64,000 nt of DNA from Clostridiaceae bacterium UBA5444 (GTDB lineage: Bacteria; Bacillota; Clostridia; Clostridiales; Oxobacteraceae): assembly GCA_002426575.1 (NCBI GenBank), contig DIRE01000061.1, forward strand, positions 38,229 to 102,228, in the 5' to 3' direction. Under the pieces are notes generated by a model. That model ran no database searches and was not told where the DNA came from. It worked only from the letters and a program-made list of their open reading frames with translations. Shown in pieces: positions 43,332 to 54,891 of this stretch; position 1 is the first letter of the stretch, and each line of letters opens with the position of its first letter. Position numbers and translations under genes: made by a program.

Positions 43332-44135
43332 ATGACTAAAAGGGTTATTAGCGCATTAGTTGCATTACCATTATTGTTTTTGGCTGTATTAATAAATAAG
43401 GATATATTTTTTGTGTCTTTAGTGTTTCTTACTTTAGTGGGACTGCATGAATATTTTGCGGCCGTTGATAATAGTGGCTATAAGACAATTAAAGTATTAG
43501 GCTTTTCTTTTGGACTTGCCCTTCTTTTATTAGTATTTTTAAATGGTAATTTGAACTTTTTTGCCCTTTTTATTACTATAGCCCTAATTTCATTATATAT
43601 AACAATGGTATTTAACAAAAAATATAACCTTTTTGGAGTAGCAGCAACCATTGTAGGAATAATATATATACCTTTATTTTTTTCTTATCTTTATCTTATT
43701 AGGGCAATACCAGATAAAGGAGTATACCTTATATGGTTTGTCTTTATTTTAGCATTTTTTACTGATACATTTGCTTATTTTACGGGTATTGCTTTTGGTA
43801 AAACAAAACTCTGTCCCACGGTAAGCCCTAAAAAGACTGTGGAAGGATCAATAGGAGGAATAATTGGTGCCACTGTAGGAACAATTGTGTATGGGCTTAT
43901 ATTAAATAAAATTGGGATTATTGATATATCGCTTATTAGACTATTATTACTAGGAATTATAGGCAGTGTTATATCTCAATTTGGCGATTTATCAGCTTCA
44001 TCTATAAAAAGGTTTGTAAATATAAAAGATTATGGCAAAATAATGCCAGGACATGGAGGAGTACTTGATAGGTTTGATAGCATAATTTTTGTAGCACCTT
44101 TAATATACTATTATATATTATATATTTTATTATAG
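43332..44135 (+). CDS. cdsA: Phosphatidate cytidylyltransferase
   Basis: A 267-residue polytopic membrane enzyme making CDP-diacylglycerol for phospholipid synthesis. It has multiple TM helices and the C-terminal family signature with SQFGDLSASSIKRFVNIKDY (in part) and MPGHGGVLDRFDSI. ATG at 43332 is well spaced from GGGAG; the GTG at 43323 overlaps it. Downstream 8 nt lies a YtvI-type gene. Confidence 0.95.
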   Translation: MTKRVISALVALPLLFLAVLINKDIFFVSLVFLTLVGLHEYFAAVDNSGYKTIKVLGFSFGLALLLLVFLNGNLNFFALFITIALISLYITMVFNKKYNLFGVAATIVGIIYIPLFFSYLYLIRAIPDKGVYLIWFVFILAFFTDTFAYFTGIAFGKTKLCPTVSPKKTVEGSIGGIIGATVGTIVYGLILNKIGIIDISLIRLLLLGIIGSVISQFGDLSASSIKRFVNIKDYGKIMPGHGGVLDRFDSIIFVAPLIYYYILYILL

Positions 44136-44143
44136 GTGGTTGC

Positions 44144-45160
44144 ATGGTATACAGAAAGGCTATTATTAAAACCATTATAGCAAGTATTACCATATATGTT
44201 GTTTTAAAAATATCATGTAATTATCTATCTCCTTTTTTGCTAGCTATATTAATAAGCATTATTATTGAACCAGTAATAAAGATATTTATGGATAAACTAT
44301 GTATAGGCAGGAAGTTATCCATAATAATTGCTTTATTACTTTTTTGTTTTATTTTATTTATAATATTATATTATGCTATAAAATACATATATAAAGAAAC
44401 ACTTACACTAGTAAAAAATGCGCCTTATTTCTATGGTATCATTGATACTGCAATTAAAAAGATATCAACGTTTTTAAAAAACAATTTTAATGTATCAATA
44501 GATTATATTGATATGTCTTCATTTAATATAGAAAAAATAATAATGAAGGCTTTAAGCTTTATATATAGTTTTAGAGGTAGGATTGCAGATATTATATATT
44601 CAATCCCTGAGATTAGTATATTTATAACATTTAGCTTCTTTGCAGCTTTTTTTATTAGTAGAGACAAAAATATTATTATTAATATAATTAACAAATACAT
44701 GCCTTATACATTTGTTAATATTGCAGATAATTTATATAAATCCATAATAAAAGTCATAAAGACTCAATGCGTATTAATTTCAATAAGCACTGCCATGTCT
44801 ATAATAGGATTTATGATACTTGGGGTGGAGTATGCTTTTTCTATAGGCCTAATATGCGGTGCTCTTGACATATTGCCTCTTATAGGGCCTGGGATGGTAT
44901 TTATACCTTGGAGTTTTTATAATATTATTATGGGTAAACGTTATTTTGGGGTAGCATTATTATGCCTTTATATTATAATTGTAGTTATTAGACAAATTCT
45001 TGAGACAAAATTTATAAGCGGCAGGCTTGAGATACATCCGCTATTTACTCTGTTGTCTATATATATAGGAATTGAGTTTTTTGGTGTATTAGGAGCCTTA
45101 ATAGGCCCTATTATGGTGATGATTATCAAACAAATATATTTAATTTATGTTAGGAGCTAA
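44144..45160 (+). CDS. AI-2E family membrane protein, YtvI-like
   Basis: A 338-residue membrane protein of the AI-2E/PurR-regulated permease family, close to sporulation integral membrane protein YtvI. About seven or eight TM helices are seen, with a soluble central part, and the family block GALDILPLIGPGMVFIPW followed by ILETKFISGRLEIHPL. Its place between cdsA and dxr suggests co-expression with envelope genes. Transport substrate and sporulation role are not shown by the sequence. Confidence 0.8.
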   Translation: MVYRKAIIKTIIASITIYVVLKISCNYLSPFLLAILISIIIEPVIKIFMDKLCIGRKLSIIIALLLFCFILFIILYYAIKYIYKETLTLVKNAPYFYGIIDTAIKKISTFLKNNFNVSIDYIDMSSFNIEKIIMKALSFIYSFRGRIADIIYSIPEISIFITFSFFAAFFISRDKNIIINIINKYMPYTFVNIADNLYKSIIKVIKTQCVLISISTAMSIIGFMILGVEYAFSIGLICGALDILPLIGPGMVFIPWSFYNIIMGKRYFGVALLCLYIIIVVIRQILETKFISGRLEIHPLFTLLSIYIGIEFFGVLGALIGPIMVMIIKQIYLIYVRS

Positions 45161-45166
45161 ACTTTT

Positions 45167-46327
45167 ATGAAGAATATATCTATTTTAGGATCAACTGGTT
45201 CTATAGGAACACAGGCACTTGATGTAATTAGAAATAATAGAGATGAATTTAGAGTAGTGGGTCTTAGTACAAATAAAAATATTGATTTATTGTATGAGCA
45301 GATAAATGAATTTAAGCCTTTATATGTTGCAGCTATGGATGATACATCTTGCGATTTACTAAAAGCCAAACTTATTGGAAAGAATATTCAAGTATACTCT
45401 GGAATTGATGGACTATCAAAAATAGCAGAAAGCAATGAGACAGATATTCTTTTAACTGCAGTTGTAGGAATGGTTGGGCTTATACCTACGTTAAAAGCTA
45501 TAGAAAAAGAAAAGACAATAGCTCTTGCAAATAAGGAAACACTTGTATCAGGAGGATATGTTATAAATGAGGCATTAAAGAGGCATAATTCCACTATAAT
45601 ACCTGTTGATAGTGAACACTGCGCAATACATCAATGCCTTTCATGCTCAGAAGATTATAATGGCCTTGATGTAAACAAATTAATTATTACAGCATCTGGG
45701 GGGCCTTTTAGAGGGAAAAAGAAGGATGAACTATTAAATGTAACACCTGAAATGGCATTAAAGCATCCAAACTGGAATATGGGAAAGAAAATTTCTATTG
45801 ATTCTGCAACACTTATGAATAAAGGCCTTGAGGTTATTGAGGCTCATTGGCTTTTTAATATGGATTTTGACAAAATAGATGTGATTGTACACCCTCAGAG
45901 TATTATACATTCTATGGTAGAATATATTGATGGAGCAATTATTGCACAACTTGGTGTTGCAGATATGAGGACTCCTATATTATATGCTCTGTCTTATCCT
46001 AAAAGATTAAAAACTAATATAGAGCATCTAGATCTTTTAAAGAACAGGAACCTAACCTTTGAGGAGCCAGATATAGAAACCTTTAGATGCTTGCATCTTG
46101 CATATGAGGCAGGAAAAGTCGGAGGAACAATGCCTTCAGTATTAAATGCAGCTAATGAAGCCTGCGTAGATTTATTTTTGAAAGGTACTATTAAATTTAC
46201 TGAAATACCATATATTATAGAGGATACCATGATGAAGCACAAAAATGTATTATATCCTAATCTTGATGATATAATAGAGGCAGATAAACAGACAAGACAA
46301 CAAGTATATAAAGGTTTGAGGTGGTAA
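45167..46327 (+). CDS. dxr: 1-deoxy-D-xylulose 5-phosphate reductoisomerase
   Basis: A 386-residue enzyme producing MEP from DXP with NADPH, the second step of the MEP pathway. NADPH-binding ISILGSTGSIGTQALDVI is at the N-terminus; LANKETLVSGG, PVDSEHCAIHQCL and the NWNMGKKISIDSATLMNKG substrate/metal region follow. Six nt separate it from the gene before and 4 nt from rseP. Confidence 0.97.
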   Translation: MKNISILGSTGSIGTQALDVIRNNRDEFRVVGLSTNKNIDLLYEQINEFKPLYVAAMDDTSCDLLKAKLIGKNIQVYSGIDGLSKIAESNETDILLTAVVGMVGLIPTLKAIEKEKTIALANKETLVSGGYVINEALKRHNSTIIPVDSEHCAIHQCLSCSEDYNGLDVNKLIITASGGPFRGKKKDELLNVTPEMALKHPNWNMGKKISIDSATLMNKGLEVIEAHWLFNMDFDKIDVIVHPQSIIHSMVEYIDGAIIAQLGVADMRTPILYALSYPKRLKTNIEHLDLLKNRNLTFEEPDIETFRCLHLAYEAGKVGGTMPSVLNAANEACVDLFLKGTIKFTEIPYIIEDTMMKHKNVLYPNLDDIIEADKQTRQQVYKGLRW

Positions 46328-46331
46328 AAAT

Positions 46332-47366
46332 ATGGTTACTGCGTTAGCGGTTCTATTTGTATTTGGATTATTAATAATAGGTCATGAATTTGGACATTTT
46401 ATAATAGCTAAAATATCAGGTGTAAAGGTTATGGAGTTTTCATTTGGTATGGGTCCAGCTTTGCTTAAGTTTGGAAAGGGAGAAACGGAATATGCATGGA
46501 GAGCATTTCCTATAGGTGGATTTGTTAGAATGCTTGGGGAAGAAGAGGAAGATAATGATCCAAGATCATTTAGCATGAAACCTACACCAGTTAAAATGGC
46601 AATTATTGCTGCAGGCCCTATTATGAATATGATTATAGCTATAATAATATTTGCTATTATTTCCATGTCTGCAGGCTATTTAAAGCCAGTAGTAAGTGAC
46701 TATGCAAAGCCTGTAAAGATTGAAGATGTAGAAACCTACCCTGCAAAAGAAGCAGGCGTTATGGTAGGAGATAAAATAGTAAAAGCAAATGGTAAGACAA
46801 TTCATATTTACGATGATTTTTTGATGTTTATGATGAAAAACGGGGGAACCCCTTTTGATTTAACCGTAAACAGGGGAGGAAAAGATGTAGATTTAAAAGT
46901 AAATCCTGTATATAGTAAAGAGGATGGAAGATATTTAGTTGGCATAATGGTAACGCCAGAGAAGGCAGGCTTATTAGAAGGACTTCAATATGGCGCTTTA
47001 AAGTCTTGGACACTTGTTAAGGAAATGGGGGGCTTTTTTAAAGACCTAGCAGCTGGTAAAGCTTCCTCAGATGATGTAAGTGGCCCTGTTGGAATAATAA
47101 AGATTACGGGTGATGTTGCACATCAAGGTTTTGGTAGTTTGCTCATGTTTACTGCATTTTTAAGTGTAAACCTTGCTGTAATGAACCTAATACCATTCCC
47201 AGCATTAGATGGAGGATGGTTATTGATACTTATAATTGAAGGAATAAGAAGGAAAAAGCTTGACCCTGATAAAATTGGAGTTCTAAATTTTATTGGCTTT
47301 GCATTTCTTATGATTTTAGTTGTAATTGTTACTTTTAAAGATGTTGCTAGACTCAATATATTTTAG
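46332..47366 (+). CDS. rseP: RIP metalloprotease RseP/RasP
   Basis: A 344-residue site-2-type membrane zinc protease that cleaves anti-sigma factors and leftover signal peptides. HEFGH is at residues 18-22 in the first TM helix; a PDZ domain spans about 105-190; the third zinc ligand is in MNLIPFPALDGGWLL (LDG) near 295. Further TM helices flank it. dxr-rseP-ispG-polC order is common in Clostridia. Confidence 0.95.
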   Translation: MVTALAVLFVFGLLIIGHEFGHFIIAKISGVKVMEFSFGMGPALLKFGKGETEYAWRAFPIGGFVRMLGEEEEDNDPRSFSMKPTPVKMAIIAAGPIMNMIIAIIIFAIISMSAGYLKPVVSDYAKPVKIEDVETYPAKEAGVMVGDKIVKANGKTIHIYDDFLMFMMKNGGTPFDLTVNRGGKDVDLKVNPVYSKEDGRYLVGIMVTPEKAGLLEGLQYGALKSWTLVKEMGGFFKDLAAGKASSDDVSGPVGIIKITGDVAHQGFGSLLMFTAFLSVNLAVMNLIPFPALDGGWLLILIIEGIRRKKLDPDKIGVLNFIGFAFLMILVVIVTFKDVARLNIF

Positions 47367-47377
47367 ATGGTGATTAA

Positions 47378-48427
47378 ATGGAGAGGAAAAAAACAAAAAA
47401 GATTAAGCTAGGAAACATTTATGTTGGGGGAGATAGCCCAATAACCGTACAATCTATGACAAATACTGATACAAGGGATGCTATATCCACTATAAATCAG
47501 ATAAATAGGCTTGAAGAAGCAAAATGTGACATAATAAGAATAGCTGTTCCAGATATGGAAGCTGCAGGGGTTATAAAGGAAATTAAGGCAAAGGTAAAAA
47601 TACCTATTGTTGCAGATATACATTATGACTATAGACTTGCATTAAAGTCTATAGAAAATGGTGTGGATGCGGTAAGAATAAATCCAGGGAATATAGGAAG
47701 CCAAGAAAAAGTAAAAGCGGTAGTGGATGCTGCAAAATATAATGGAGTACCAATAAGGATAGGTGTAAATTCAGGTTCTCTAGATAAAAGGCTTCTAGAA
47801 AAGTATAACCATGTAAGTTCTAAAGCCCTTGTTGAAAGTGCAATGGAGCATGTCAAAATATTGGAAGGCCTGAACTTTTTCGATATAGCCATATCCATAA
47901 AATCATCAGATGTGGTTATGATGATAGAATCTTATAGGCTTATATCTGAAACGGTTGATTATCCCCTTCACCTTGGGGTTACTGAGGCAGGCCCTATAAT
48001 GAAAGGAACCATAAAATCCTCAATTGGAATAGGGACGCTTTTAGCGGAAGGTATAGGAGACACTATAAGGGTTTCTTTAACAGGTGATCCCATAGAAGAG
48101 GTTAAAGTAGGAAGAGAAATATTAAAATCTATGGGTTATATAAAAGAAGGAATAGATATTGTATCATGCCCAACCTGTGGAAGGTGTCAAATAGATTTAT
48201 TCAGCATAGTTAATCAGGCTGAGGAAAGATTAAAAGGTAATAATAAAAATATAAAAATAGCTATTATGGGCTGTGCAGTAAATGGCCCGGGAGAGGCTAG
48301 AGAGGCAGACATTGGAATTGCGGGAGGCAAAGGGGAAGGCCTCATCTTCAAAAAAGGAAAAATAATTAAAAAAGTACCTGAAGATAAACTACTAGATGAG
48401 CTTATCCGCGAAATTGATAAAATCTAA
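47378..48427 (+). CDS. ispG: 4-hydroxy-3-methylbut-2-enyl diphosphate synthase (IspG)
   Basis: A 349-residue iron-sulfur enzyme of the MEP pathway. The N-terminal TIM barrel starts GGDSPITVQSMTNTDT and includes VADIHYDYRLAL and RINPGNIGS. The 4Fe-4S ligands are in CPTCGRCQ near 264 and GCAVNGPGEA near 302. With dxr it gives two MEP-pathway genes in one cluster. The terminator at 48448 ends this long unit. Confidence 0.97.
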   Translation: MERKKTKKIKLGNIYVGGDSPITVQSMTNTDTRDAISTINQINRLEEAKCDIIRIAVPDMEAAGVIKEIKAKVKIPIVADIHYDYRLALKSIENGVDAVRINPGNIGSQEKVKAVVDAAKYNGVPIRIGVNSGSLDKRLLEKYNHVSSKALVESAMEHVKILEGLNFFDIAISIKSSDVVMMIESYRLISETVDYPLHLGVTEAGPIMKGTIKSSIGIGTLLAEGIGDTIRVSLTGDPIEEVKVGREILKSMGYIKEGIDIVSCPTCGRCQIDLFSIVNQAEERLKGNNKNIKIAIMGCAVNGPGEAREADIGIAGGKGEGLIFKKGKIIKKVPEDKLLDELIREIDKI

Positions 48428-48447
48428 TATTATTATAAAATAAGGGG

Positions 48448-48491
48448 AAAATAGAACGGGGCTTAATTTAAGTCTTTCTGTTCTATTTTTT
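48448..48491 (+). terminator. Terminator between ispG and polC
   Basis: AAAATAGAAC (48448-48457) and GTTCTATTTT (48480-48489) with an internal small stem (GGCTTAA/TTAAGTC), then TT. Confidence 0.75.
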
Positions 48492-48521
48492 GGTAAGCAT
48501 ATAACCATCGGAGGTTGAGAT

Positions 48522-51500
48522 ATGAGCAAAAATTTAATAGATTTATTATCTACTGATAATGTAGAAAATAAATTCATATCTGCAATTAAGGATATAAAAA
48601 TAGAAAAGGTAATTGCAAAAAAGGAAGAAAAGGAATGGAACATTTATTTAAAATCAGAAAACTACATAGATCAAAATACTGTAGACTATGTTAAAAAAAC
48701 CTTAAATAAGAAGTATGATTTAGCTAATAAAATAAGAATAATCCCACCAGAGGGTAATATACAAAATTCAAATAAAGATAATAAAATAACCCTTGAATAT
48801 ATAGATAATAACTATATGGACAATATAATTAGCTATTTATCAGATAAGATTCCTTTTATAGGGGGATGGATTAGGAACTCTAAAAGAACAATAAAAGGGG
48901 ACAGATATATATTCACATTTTGCAATAGCTTTGGAACTGAATTTTTAAAATCAAAGCGTTTTGAAGAATTATTAGAGGAACATATATATAATAATTATGG
49001 GGTAAAAGCCAAAGTAGGGCTTGAGTGTAAAAATGAAGAAGAAAACAATGAAAAGTATCTTGACGAAAAGGAATCTGAAGACATTAAAATGGTATCAGAG
49101 CTTATAACTAATCCTCCAGATATAAATAATAACTCATCCTTAGTAAAAGAAAATAGTAAAAGCTCATACATAATTGGAAAAAGGGTTGATGCAGGGATTA
49201 CTTCTATTAGTGAAATAAATGAGCTCTCAGGTAAAGTAACTATAGAGGGAGATGCTTTCAGTTCTAAAATTATAGAAACTAAATCAGGAAGAACAATAGT
49301 ATGCTTTAATGTAACAGACTATGATAACTCTATAACAGTTAAAGTCTTTCCCAATGAAAAAGAAAGCGATTCTGTAAAACTTAGAATAAAAGACGGTTCA
49401 CACTTTATAGTAAGGGGAGAAGCATCCTTTGACAAATATGCAAGAGAAGTAGTCCTATTAGGGTCAGATATATTAGAAACGCAAGCTCTCATAAGGGAAG
49501 ATAAATCTAAAGAAAAGCGTGTTGAATTACATCTTCATACACAAATGAGCTCCATGGATGGATTAACACCTGCAAAAGATTTAGTTAAAATGGCTGCAAA
49601 ATGGGGTCATAAAGCTATAGCCATAACAGACCATGGAGTTGTACAAGCTTTTCCAGAAGCTGCTGTAACGGCCAAAAAATATGGTATCAAGGTAATATAT
49701 GGAGTGGAGGCATACTTAGTTTATGATAGTGAGCCCATAGTAGAAAGTGCAGATGAATCATCTATTGATAATGAATATGTAGCCTTAGATATTGAAACTA
49801 CAGGACTTTCAAACACAGTAGATAGGATAACTGAAATAGGTGCAGTAAGGATAAAGGGCGGAGAAGTTGTTGATAGATTCAATGAATTGATCAATCCTGA
49901 GATACCAATACCTGAAAAAATAATTAACCTAACAGGTATAACAAATGAAATGGTAAATGATAAGCCTACAATAGATGAAGTCTTGCCTAGGTTTATTGAA
50001 TTTATAAAGGATAGTCCCCTAGTTGCCCATAATGCTAAATTTGATATGGGTTTCATTAAAAGAAATGCAAATAAGATGGGTTACCCTGTAAACAATATTG
50101 TAATAGATACACTGGTATTGTCACGTATACTTTTTCCAAAGCTTAAAAAGTATAAGCTAGATGTAGTGGCAAAGCATCTTAATGTTAGCCTTGAAAATCA
50201 CCATAGGGCAGAGGATGATGCCCTATGTGCGGGACTTATATATTCAAAATGTATTGATATGTTAAAAGAAAAAGGAGCAAACACCCTCTCCGATATAAAC
50301 ACTATTTTTGCAGGAAAACAGGATATAAAGAAGATGAATACGTATCATACTGTTATTCTTGTAAAAAACTATGAAGGACTTTTAAATCTTTATAAATTAA
50401 TTTCTATGGCCCATTTAGATTATTATTATAGAAAGCCTAGAATACCTAAAAGCCTATTAGAACAATATAGAGAAGGGCTAATTATAGGTTCAGGATGTGA
50501 GGCGGGGCTATTATTTAGAGAGATTTTAAAAGGAGCAGATGATAACGAAATAAAAGATATTGTAAGATTTTACGACTATCTTGAAATACAGCCAATAGGC
50601 AATAATGAATTCTTAGTAAGAAACAATACGGTAGACAATGACGAATCTCTAAGGAATATAAATAGAGAGATAGTTAAACTTGGGAAAAAGTACAATAAGC
50701 CTGTAGTAGCAACTGGCGATGTACATTTTTTAAATCCTAAAGATGAGGTTTACAGGCGTATACTTATGGCTGGCCAAGGGTATGAAGATGCCGACTTTCA
50801 AGCACCTCTTTACTTTAAAACCACAAATGAGATGCTTGAGGAGTTTTCCTATCTTGGAGAGGATACAGCCTATGAGGTTGTAGTAAAGAATACTAATATA
50901 ATAGCTGACATGGTTGATGATATAAAGCCAATACCTGATGAGACATTCCCTCCTAAAATTGATGGGGCTGAAGAGGATATAAGGAATATGACATTAAATA
51001 GGGCTCATGAAATATATGGTGATACTTTGCCAGATATAGTCCATGAGAGGCTTGAGAAGGAATTAAGCTCTATAATAAATAATGGATATGCAGTGCTCTA
51101 TTTAATTGCTCAAAAGTTAGTTTATAAATCTGTAAGTGATGGCTATCTAGTAGGCTCTAGGGGCTCTGTTGGTTCATCTTTCGTAGCAACAATGTGTGGT
51201 ATTACTGAGGTAAACCCTTTGCCACCTCATTATGTATGCCCAAATTGTAAACATTCTGAGTTTATTACGGATGGATCTTTTGGCTCTGGTGCTGATATGC
51301 CTGATAAATACTGCCCTAATTGTAATACTAAAATGAAAAAGGATGGCCATGACATACCTTTTGAGGTATTCCTTGGTTTTGAAGGAGATAAGGAACCAGA
51401 TATAGACTTAAACTTTTCAGGAGAATATCAGCCAAATGCCCATAAGTATACGGAGGAGCTGTTCGGAAAGGGTCATGTATTTAGGGCTGGTACTATAGGA

Positions 51501-52817
51501 ACTATAGCAGAAAAAACTGCATATGGCTTTGTAAAGAAGTATTTAGAATCAAGACAAATGGTTGTATCCCAAGCTGAGATAGATAGATTAACTATAGGAT
51601 GTACTGGCGTAAAAAGAACTACTGGGCAGCATCCTGGCGGGGTTATGGTTGTACCAAGGGATAATGAGATATATCAGTTTACTCCAATACAGCATCCCGC
51701 AGATGATTCTAAATCAGAAATTATAACCACCCATTTTGATTATCATTCAATAAGCGGAAGGCTTTTAAAGCTTGATATACTTGGCCATGATGATCCTACA
51801 ATAATAAGGATGCTTCAAGATTTAACTGGTATTGATCCAACTAAAATACCTCTTGGGGATGAAAAGGTTATGAGCCTTTTTACTTCTCCTAAGGCTCTAG
51901 GCGTAACAAAGGAAGATATAAATTGCGAAGTCGGGACTTTAGGCCTGCCTGAGTTTGGAACAAAGTTTGTAAGACAAATGCTTGTAGATACACAACCTAA
52001 AACCTTTGCAGAACTAGTAAGAATAAGCGGACTGTCTCATGGTACAGATGTATGGCTAAATAATGCTCAAAGTTTAATAAAGGATGGTACGGCAACCTTA
52101 AATGAAGTTATATCTACAAGAGATGATATAATGCTTTACCTCATTCAAAAGGGTGTTAAGCCAAAGCTCTCCTTTACTATAATGGAGAAGGTTAGAAAAG
52201 GTAAAGGGCTTAAAGAAGAGGATATAGCTGAAATGAAAAACAACAATGTGCCTGATTGGTATATAGAATCATGTAAAAAGATAAAATACATGTTTCCAAA
52301 AGGTCATGCTGTGGCTTATGTTATGATGGCAGTAAGAATTGCTTATTTTAAAGTATATTATCCATTAGCGTATTATGCAGCATATTTTACTGTACGTGCA
52401 GATGAATTTGATGCTAATATTGTAATTAACGATGAGAAAACCATAAGAGGCAAGATTAAACAAATAGAGAGCCTTGGAAATGGTGCAACACAAAAGGACA
52501 AAGGGCTGCTTACTGTTCTTGAAATAGTACTTGAGATGAAAAAGAGAGGGCTTAATTTCCACAAAGTTGATATATATGAATCTGATCCAGTAAAGTTTTT
52601 AATAAAGGATAATGCACTTTTACCTCCCCTAAATAGCCTACAAGGGCTTGGGGATACTGCTGCAAAAAGTATTGCAAAGGAGAGAGTGTGTGGCAAGTTT
52701 ATATCCATGGAGGATTTAAGGGATAGGGCAAAGGTATCTAAGACGGTTATTGAGATATTAAAGGATCATGGCTGCTTAAATGGTATACCAGAAAGCAATC
52801 AGCTAACCTTATTTTAA
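48522..52817 (+). CDS. polC: DNA polymerase III subunit alpha, Gram-positive type PolC
   Basis: A 1431-residue replicative polymerase. The N-terminal domain and OB fold (to about 325) precede a PHP domain starting [20 protein letters not shown] (residue ~333). A DnaQ-like 3'-5' exonuclease is inserted in it ([10 protein letters not shown] near 420; HNAKFDMGF). The PHP domain then resumes ([12 protein letters not shown]). The polymerase part includes the zinc-binding CPNCKHSE ... CPNCNTK near 905 and [38 protein letters not shown] precedes the ATG. It is a separate unit between terminators at 48448 and 52887. Confidence 0.98.
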   Translation: MSKNLIDLLSTDNVENKFISAIKDIKIEKVIAKKEEKEWNIYLKSENYIDQNTVDYVKKTLNKKYDLANKIRIIPPEGNIQNSNKDNKITLEYIDNNYMDNIISYLSDKIPFIGGWIRNSKRTIKGDRYIFTFCNSFGTEFLKSKRFEELLEEHIYNNYGVKAKVGLECKNEEENNEKYLDEKESEDIKMVSELITNPPDINNNSSLVKENSKSSYIIGKRVDAGITSISEINELSGKVTIEGDAFSSKIIETKSGRTIVCFNVTDYDNSITVKVFPNEKESDSVKLRIKDGSHFIVRGEASFDKYAREVVLLGSDILETQALIREDKSKEKRVELHLHTQMSSMDGLTPAKDLVKMAAKWGHKAIAITDHGVVQAFPEAAVTAKKYGIKVIYGVEAYLVYDSEPIVESADESSIDNEYVALDIETTGLSNTVDRITEIGAVRIKGGEVVDRFNELINPEIPIPEKIINLTGITNEMVNDKPTIDEVLPRFIEFIKDSPLVAHNAKFDMGFIKRNANKMGYPVNNIVIDTLVLSRILFPKLKKYKLDVVAKHLNVSLENHHRAEDDALCAGLIYSKCIDMLKEKGANTLSDINTIFAGKQDIKKMNTYHTVILVKNYEGLLNLYKLISMAHLDYYYRKPRIPKSLLEQYREGLIIGSGCEAGLLFREILKGADDNEIKDIVRFYDYLEIQPIGNNEFLVRNNTVDNDESLRNINREIVKLGKKYNKPVVATGDVHFLNPKDEVYRRILMAGQGYEDADFQAPLYFKTTNEMLEEFSYLGEDTAYEVVVKNTNIIADMVDDIKPIPDETFPPKIDGAEEDIRNMTLNRAHEIYGDTLPDIVHERLEKELSSIINNGYAVLYLIAQKLVYKSVSDGYLVGSRGSVGSSFVATMCGITEVNPLPPHYVCPNCKHSEFITDGSFGSGADMPDKYCPNCNTKMKKDGHDIPFEVFLGFEGDKEPDIDLNFSGEYQPNAHKYTEELFGKGHVFRAGTIGTIAEKTAYGFVKKYLESRQMVVSQAEIDRLTIGCTGVKRTTGQHPGGVMVVPRDNEIYQFTPIQHPADDSKSEIITTHFDYHSISGRLLKLDILGHDDPTIIRMLQDLTGIDPTKIPLGDEKVMSLFTSPKALGVTKEDINCEVGTLGLPEFGTKFVRQMLVDTQPKTFAELVRISGLSHGTDVWLNNAQSLIKDGTATLNEVISTRDDIMLYLIQKGVKPKLSFTIMEKVRKGKGLKEEDIAEMKNNNVPDWYIESCKKIKYMFPKGHAVAYVMMAVRIAYFKVYYPLAYYAAYFTVRADEFDANIVINDEKTIRGKIKQIESLGNGATQKDKGLLTVLEIVLEMKKRGLNFHKVDIYESDPVKFLIKDNALLPPLNSLQGLGDTAAKSIAKERVCGKFISMEDLRDRAKVSKTVIEILKDHGCLNGIPESNQLTLF

Positions 52818-52886
52818 ACTTGTAAAGTAAGTAGTCAAGTGGTATAATTACACTGTATTTGACGAGAATATTTTTATCACATTTAA

Positions 52887-52912
52887 AAAGAGTGGGTTAT
52901 GCCCACTCTTTA
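52887..52912 (+). terminator. Terminator after polC
   Basis: AAAGAGTGGG (52887-52896) and CCCACTCTTT (52902-52911) with a 5 nt loop; only a short T run follows. Confidence 0.75.
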
Positions 52913-53075
52913 ATATTACCATTATGAAATTATGAGTAGAGCATGGATTTCAATAAACTTACAATGAATACTAATAAATATATATATGAGCATAATATAT
53001 GTAAAAAACTAAGTACATATAAAACAATAAAGGAATAAAAAAATAAAAGGGCGAAAAAGTAAAAGGAGGAGCTTT

Positions 53076-53537
53076 ATGGCTAAAAGAAAAGTTGAAGAAG
53101 TTGTAGAAGAGATGGTGAGGCCAATTACAGAGGCCTTGTCTTTAGAACTTATTGATGTAGAGTATAAAAAAGAAGGCAAAAATTATGTACTCAGAATAAT
53201 AATTGATAAACCAAATGGAATAACTATAGACGATTGTGAGAACGTAAGCAGAGAGGTAGATCAAAAACTTGATGAATTAGACCCTATAGAAAATAGCTAT
53301 AATTTAGAAGTTCAATCACCTGGCGAAATGAGTTTAAAAAAGGACAGGGAATTTGAATATTTTAAAGGAAGAGAAGTTGAAGTTAAATTATATGAGGCCA
53401 TTGATGGTAAGAAAACATTTGAAGGTGTATTATTAGGCCTTTTTGATGGCATTGTAAAAATTAAGTCCTTAAGTGGTGATGTTTTAGAATTTTCAAAAGA
53501 ATGTACTGCCAATGTTAAGTTAAAAATTAGATTTTAA
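53076..53537 (+). CDS. rimP: Ribosome maturation factor RimP
   Basis: A 153-residue RimP (YlxS) assisting 30S assembly. Family blocks ELIDVEYKKEGKNYVLRIII, ITIDDCENVSREVDQKLDE and YNLEVQSPG are present. AAGGAGGAG precedes the ATG. It opens the rimP-nusA-ylxR-infB-rbfA cluster. The 258 bp gap before it holds the polC terminator and a weak inverted repeat (TATATGT ... ACATATA near 52996-53021); no good promoter was identified. Confidence 0.95.
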   Translation: MAKRKVEEVVEEMVRPITEALSLELIDVEYKKEGKNYVLRIIIDKPNGITIDDCENVSREVDQKLDELDPIENSYNLEVQSPGEMSLKKDREFEYFKGREVEVKLYEAIDGKKTFEGVLLGLFDGIVKIKSLSGDVLEFSKECTANVKLKIRF

Positions 53538-53550
53538 GGGGGAACGGATA

Positions 53551-54606
53551 ATGAATGGAGATTTTAATGAGGCAGTTTTGCAGATAGGCAAAGAGAAGGG
53601 TATTGATAAAGCAGTGCTTATAGACGCTCTTGAAGCTGCTCTTATCTCTGCATATAAGAAAAATTTTGGCTCAGCTCAAAATGTAAAAATAACAATAAAC
53701 GATGAAACAGGCGAAGTACATGTATATGCGCAAAAGAAGGTAGTTGATGTTGTAGAAGATGATTTACTCGAAATAAACATAGATAGCGCAAAAGAGATTA
53801 GTAAAAAGTATCAAATAGATGATATAGTAGATATTGAAGTTACACCCAAAAAGTTTGGAAGAATTGCGGCTCAGACTGCTAAACAGGTTGTAGTTCAAAA
53901 GATAAGGGAAGCAGAAAGAGGCATAATATACGATGAATTTGTGAGCAAAGAAAGTGACCTAATAAACGGTATTGTGCAAAGAAAAGATAAGCAAAATGTA
54001 TATATAGATCTAGGCAAAACAGAGGCAGTACTTGGACTTAGCGAGCAGATGCCTGGGGAAACATATAATTTTGGAGATAGACTTAAGCTATATATAGTAG
54101 AGGTTAAAAAAACCACTAAAGGACCACAAATTATAGTATCAAGAACACATCCAGGACTTGTGAAGAGATTGTTTGAGCTTGAGGTTCCAGAGATATTTCA
54201 AGGTATAGTTGAAATAAAGAGTATTGCAAGGGAAGCAGGATCAAGAACAAAAATTGCTGTACATTCAGTTGATGAAAATGTTGATCCTACGGGAGCATGT
54301 ATAGGGTCTAAAGGAACAAGAGTTCAGGCAATTGTAGATGAACTTAAAGGTGAAAAGGTTGATGTAATAAAGTGGAGTAAAGTACCTGAGGAGTTTATAG
54401 CTAGTGCCCTAAGCCCTGCAAAAGTACTAAATGTTGAGCTATTTGAAGATGAAAGATGTGCAAGGGTTGTAGTTGCAGACTATCAACTTTCTCTAGCCAT
54501 AGGTAAAGAGGGGCAGAATGCAAGATTAGCAGCAAAACTTACTGGTTGGAAAATAGACATAAAAAGCGAATCCCAGGTGAAAGATACAGAAAATATAATT
54601 GAATAA
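53551..54606 (+). CDS. nusA: Transcription termination/antitermination protein NusA
   Basis: A 351-residue NusA binding RNA polymerase and RNA. The N-terminal domain (1-125; ALEAALISAYKKNFG), an S1 domain (about 130-200; VYIDLGKTEAVLGLSEQMPG) and two KH domains (VDPTGACIGSKGTRVQAIV; SLAIGKEGQNARLAAKLTGW) are present. The C-terminal acidic repeats of the E. coli protein are absent, as in most Firmicutes. Thirteen nt after rimP. Confidence 0.97.
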   Translation: MNGDFNEAVLQIGKEKGIDKAVLIDALEAALISAYKKNFGSAQNVKITINDETGEVHVYAQKKVVDVVEDDLLEINIDSAKEISKKYQIDDIVDIEVTPKKFGRIAAQTAKQVVVQKIREAERGIIYDEFVSKESDLINGIVQRKDKQNVYIDLGKTEAVLGLSEQMPGETYNFGDRLKLYIVEVKKTTKGPQIIVSRTHPGLVKRLFELEVPEIFQGIVEIKSIAREAGSRTKIAVHSVDENVDPTGACIGSKGTRVQAIVDELKGEKVDVIKWSKVPEEFIASALSPAKVLNVELFEDERCARVVVADYQLSLAIGKEGQNARLAAKLTGWKIDIKSESQVKDTENIIE

Positions 54607-54621
54607 TGAAGGAGGGGTTCT

Positions 54622-54891
54622 ATGGTAAAGAAAAGAAAGATACCGCTTAGGAAATGTCTTGGATGTCAAGAGATGAAGCCTAAAAAGGAACTTATTAGAA
54701 TAGTAAAAACAGCAGAAAACGGTGATATAAAGGTTGATTTAACTGGTAAGGTATCAGGCCGCGGTGCATATATATGCAAAAACAGTGGGTGCCTTGAAAA
54801 AGCATACAAGGCTAAAAGGATAGAAAAGGCCTTAGAAGGAAGCATATCTGCTGATGTATATGAATTATTAAAAGAGGAGATAGAAAAATAA
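54622..54891 (+). CDS. ylxR: YlxR family RNA-binding protein (RnpM)
   Basis: An 89-residue DUF448 protein. The signature PLRKCLGCQEMKPKKELIRIV and GRGAYICKNSGCLEKA are intact. YlxR, now also called RnpM in Bacillus, has been reported to bind RNase P RNA. It lies between nusA and infB as usual, but the ylxQ (L7Ae-like) gene that often follows is missing. Confidence 0.93.
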   Translation: MVKKRKIPLRKCLGCQEMKPKKELIRIVKTAENGDIKVDLTGKVSGRGAYICKNSGCLEKAYKAKRIEKALEGSISADVYELLKEEIEK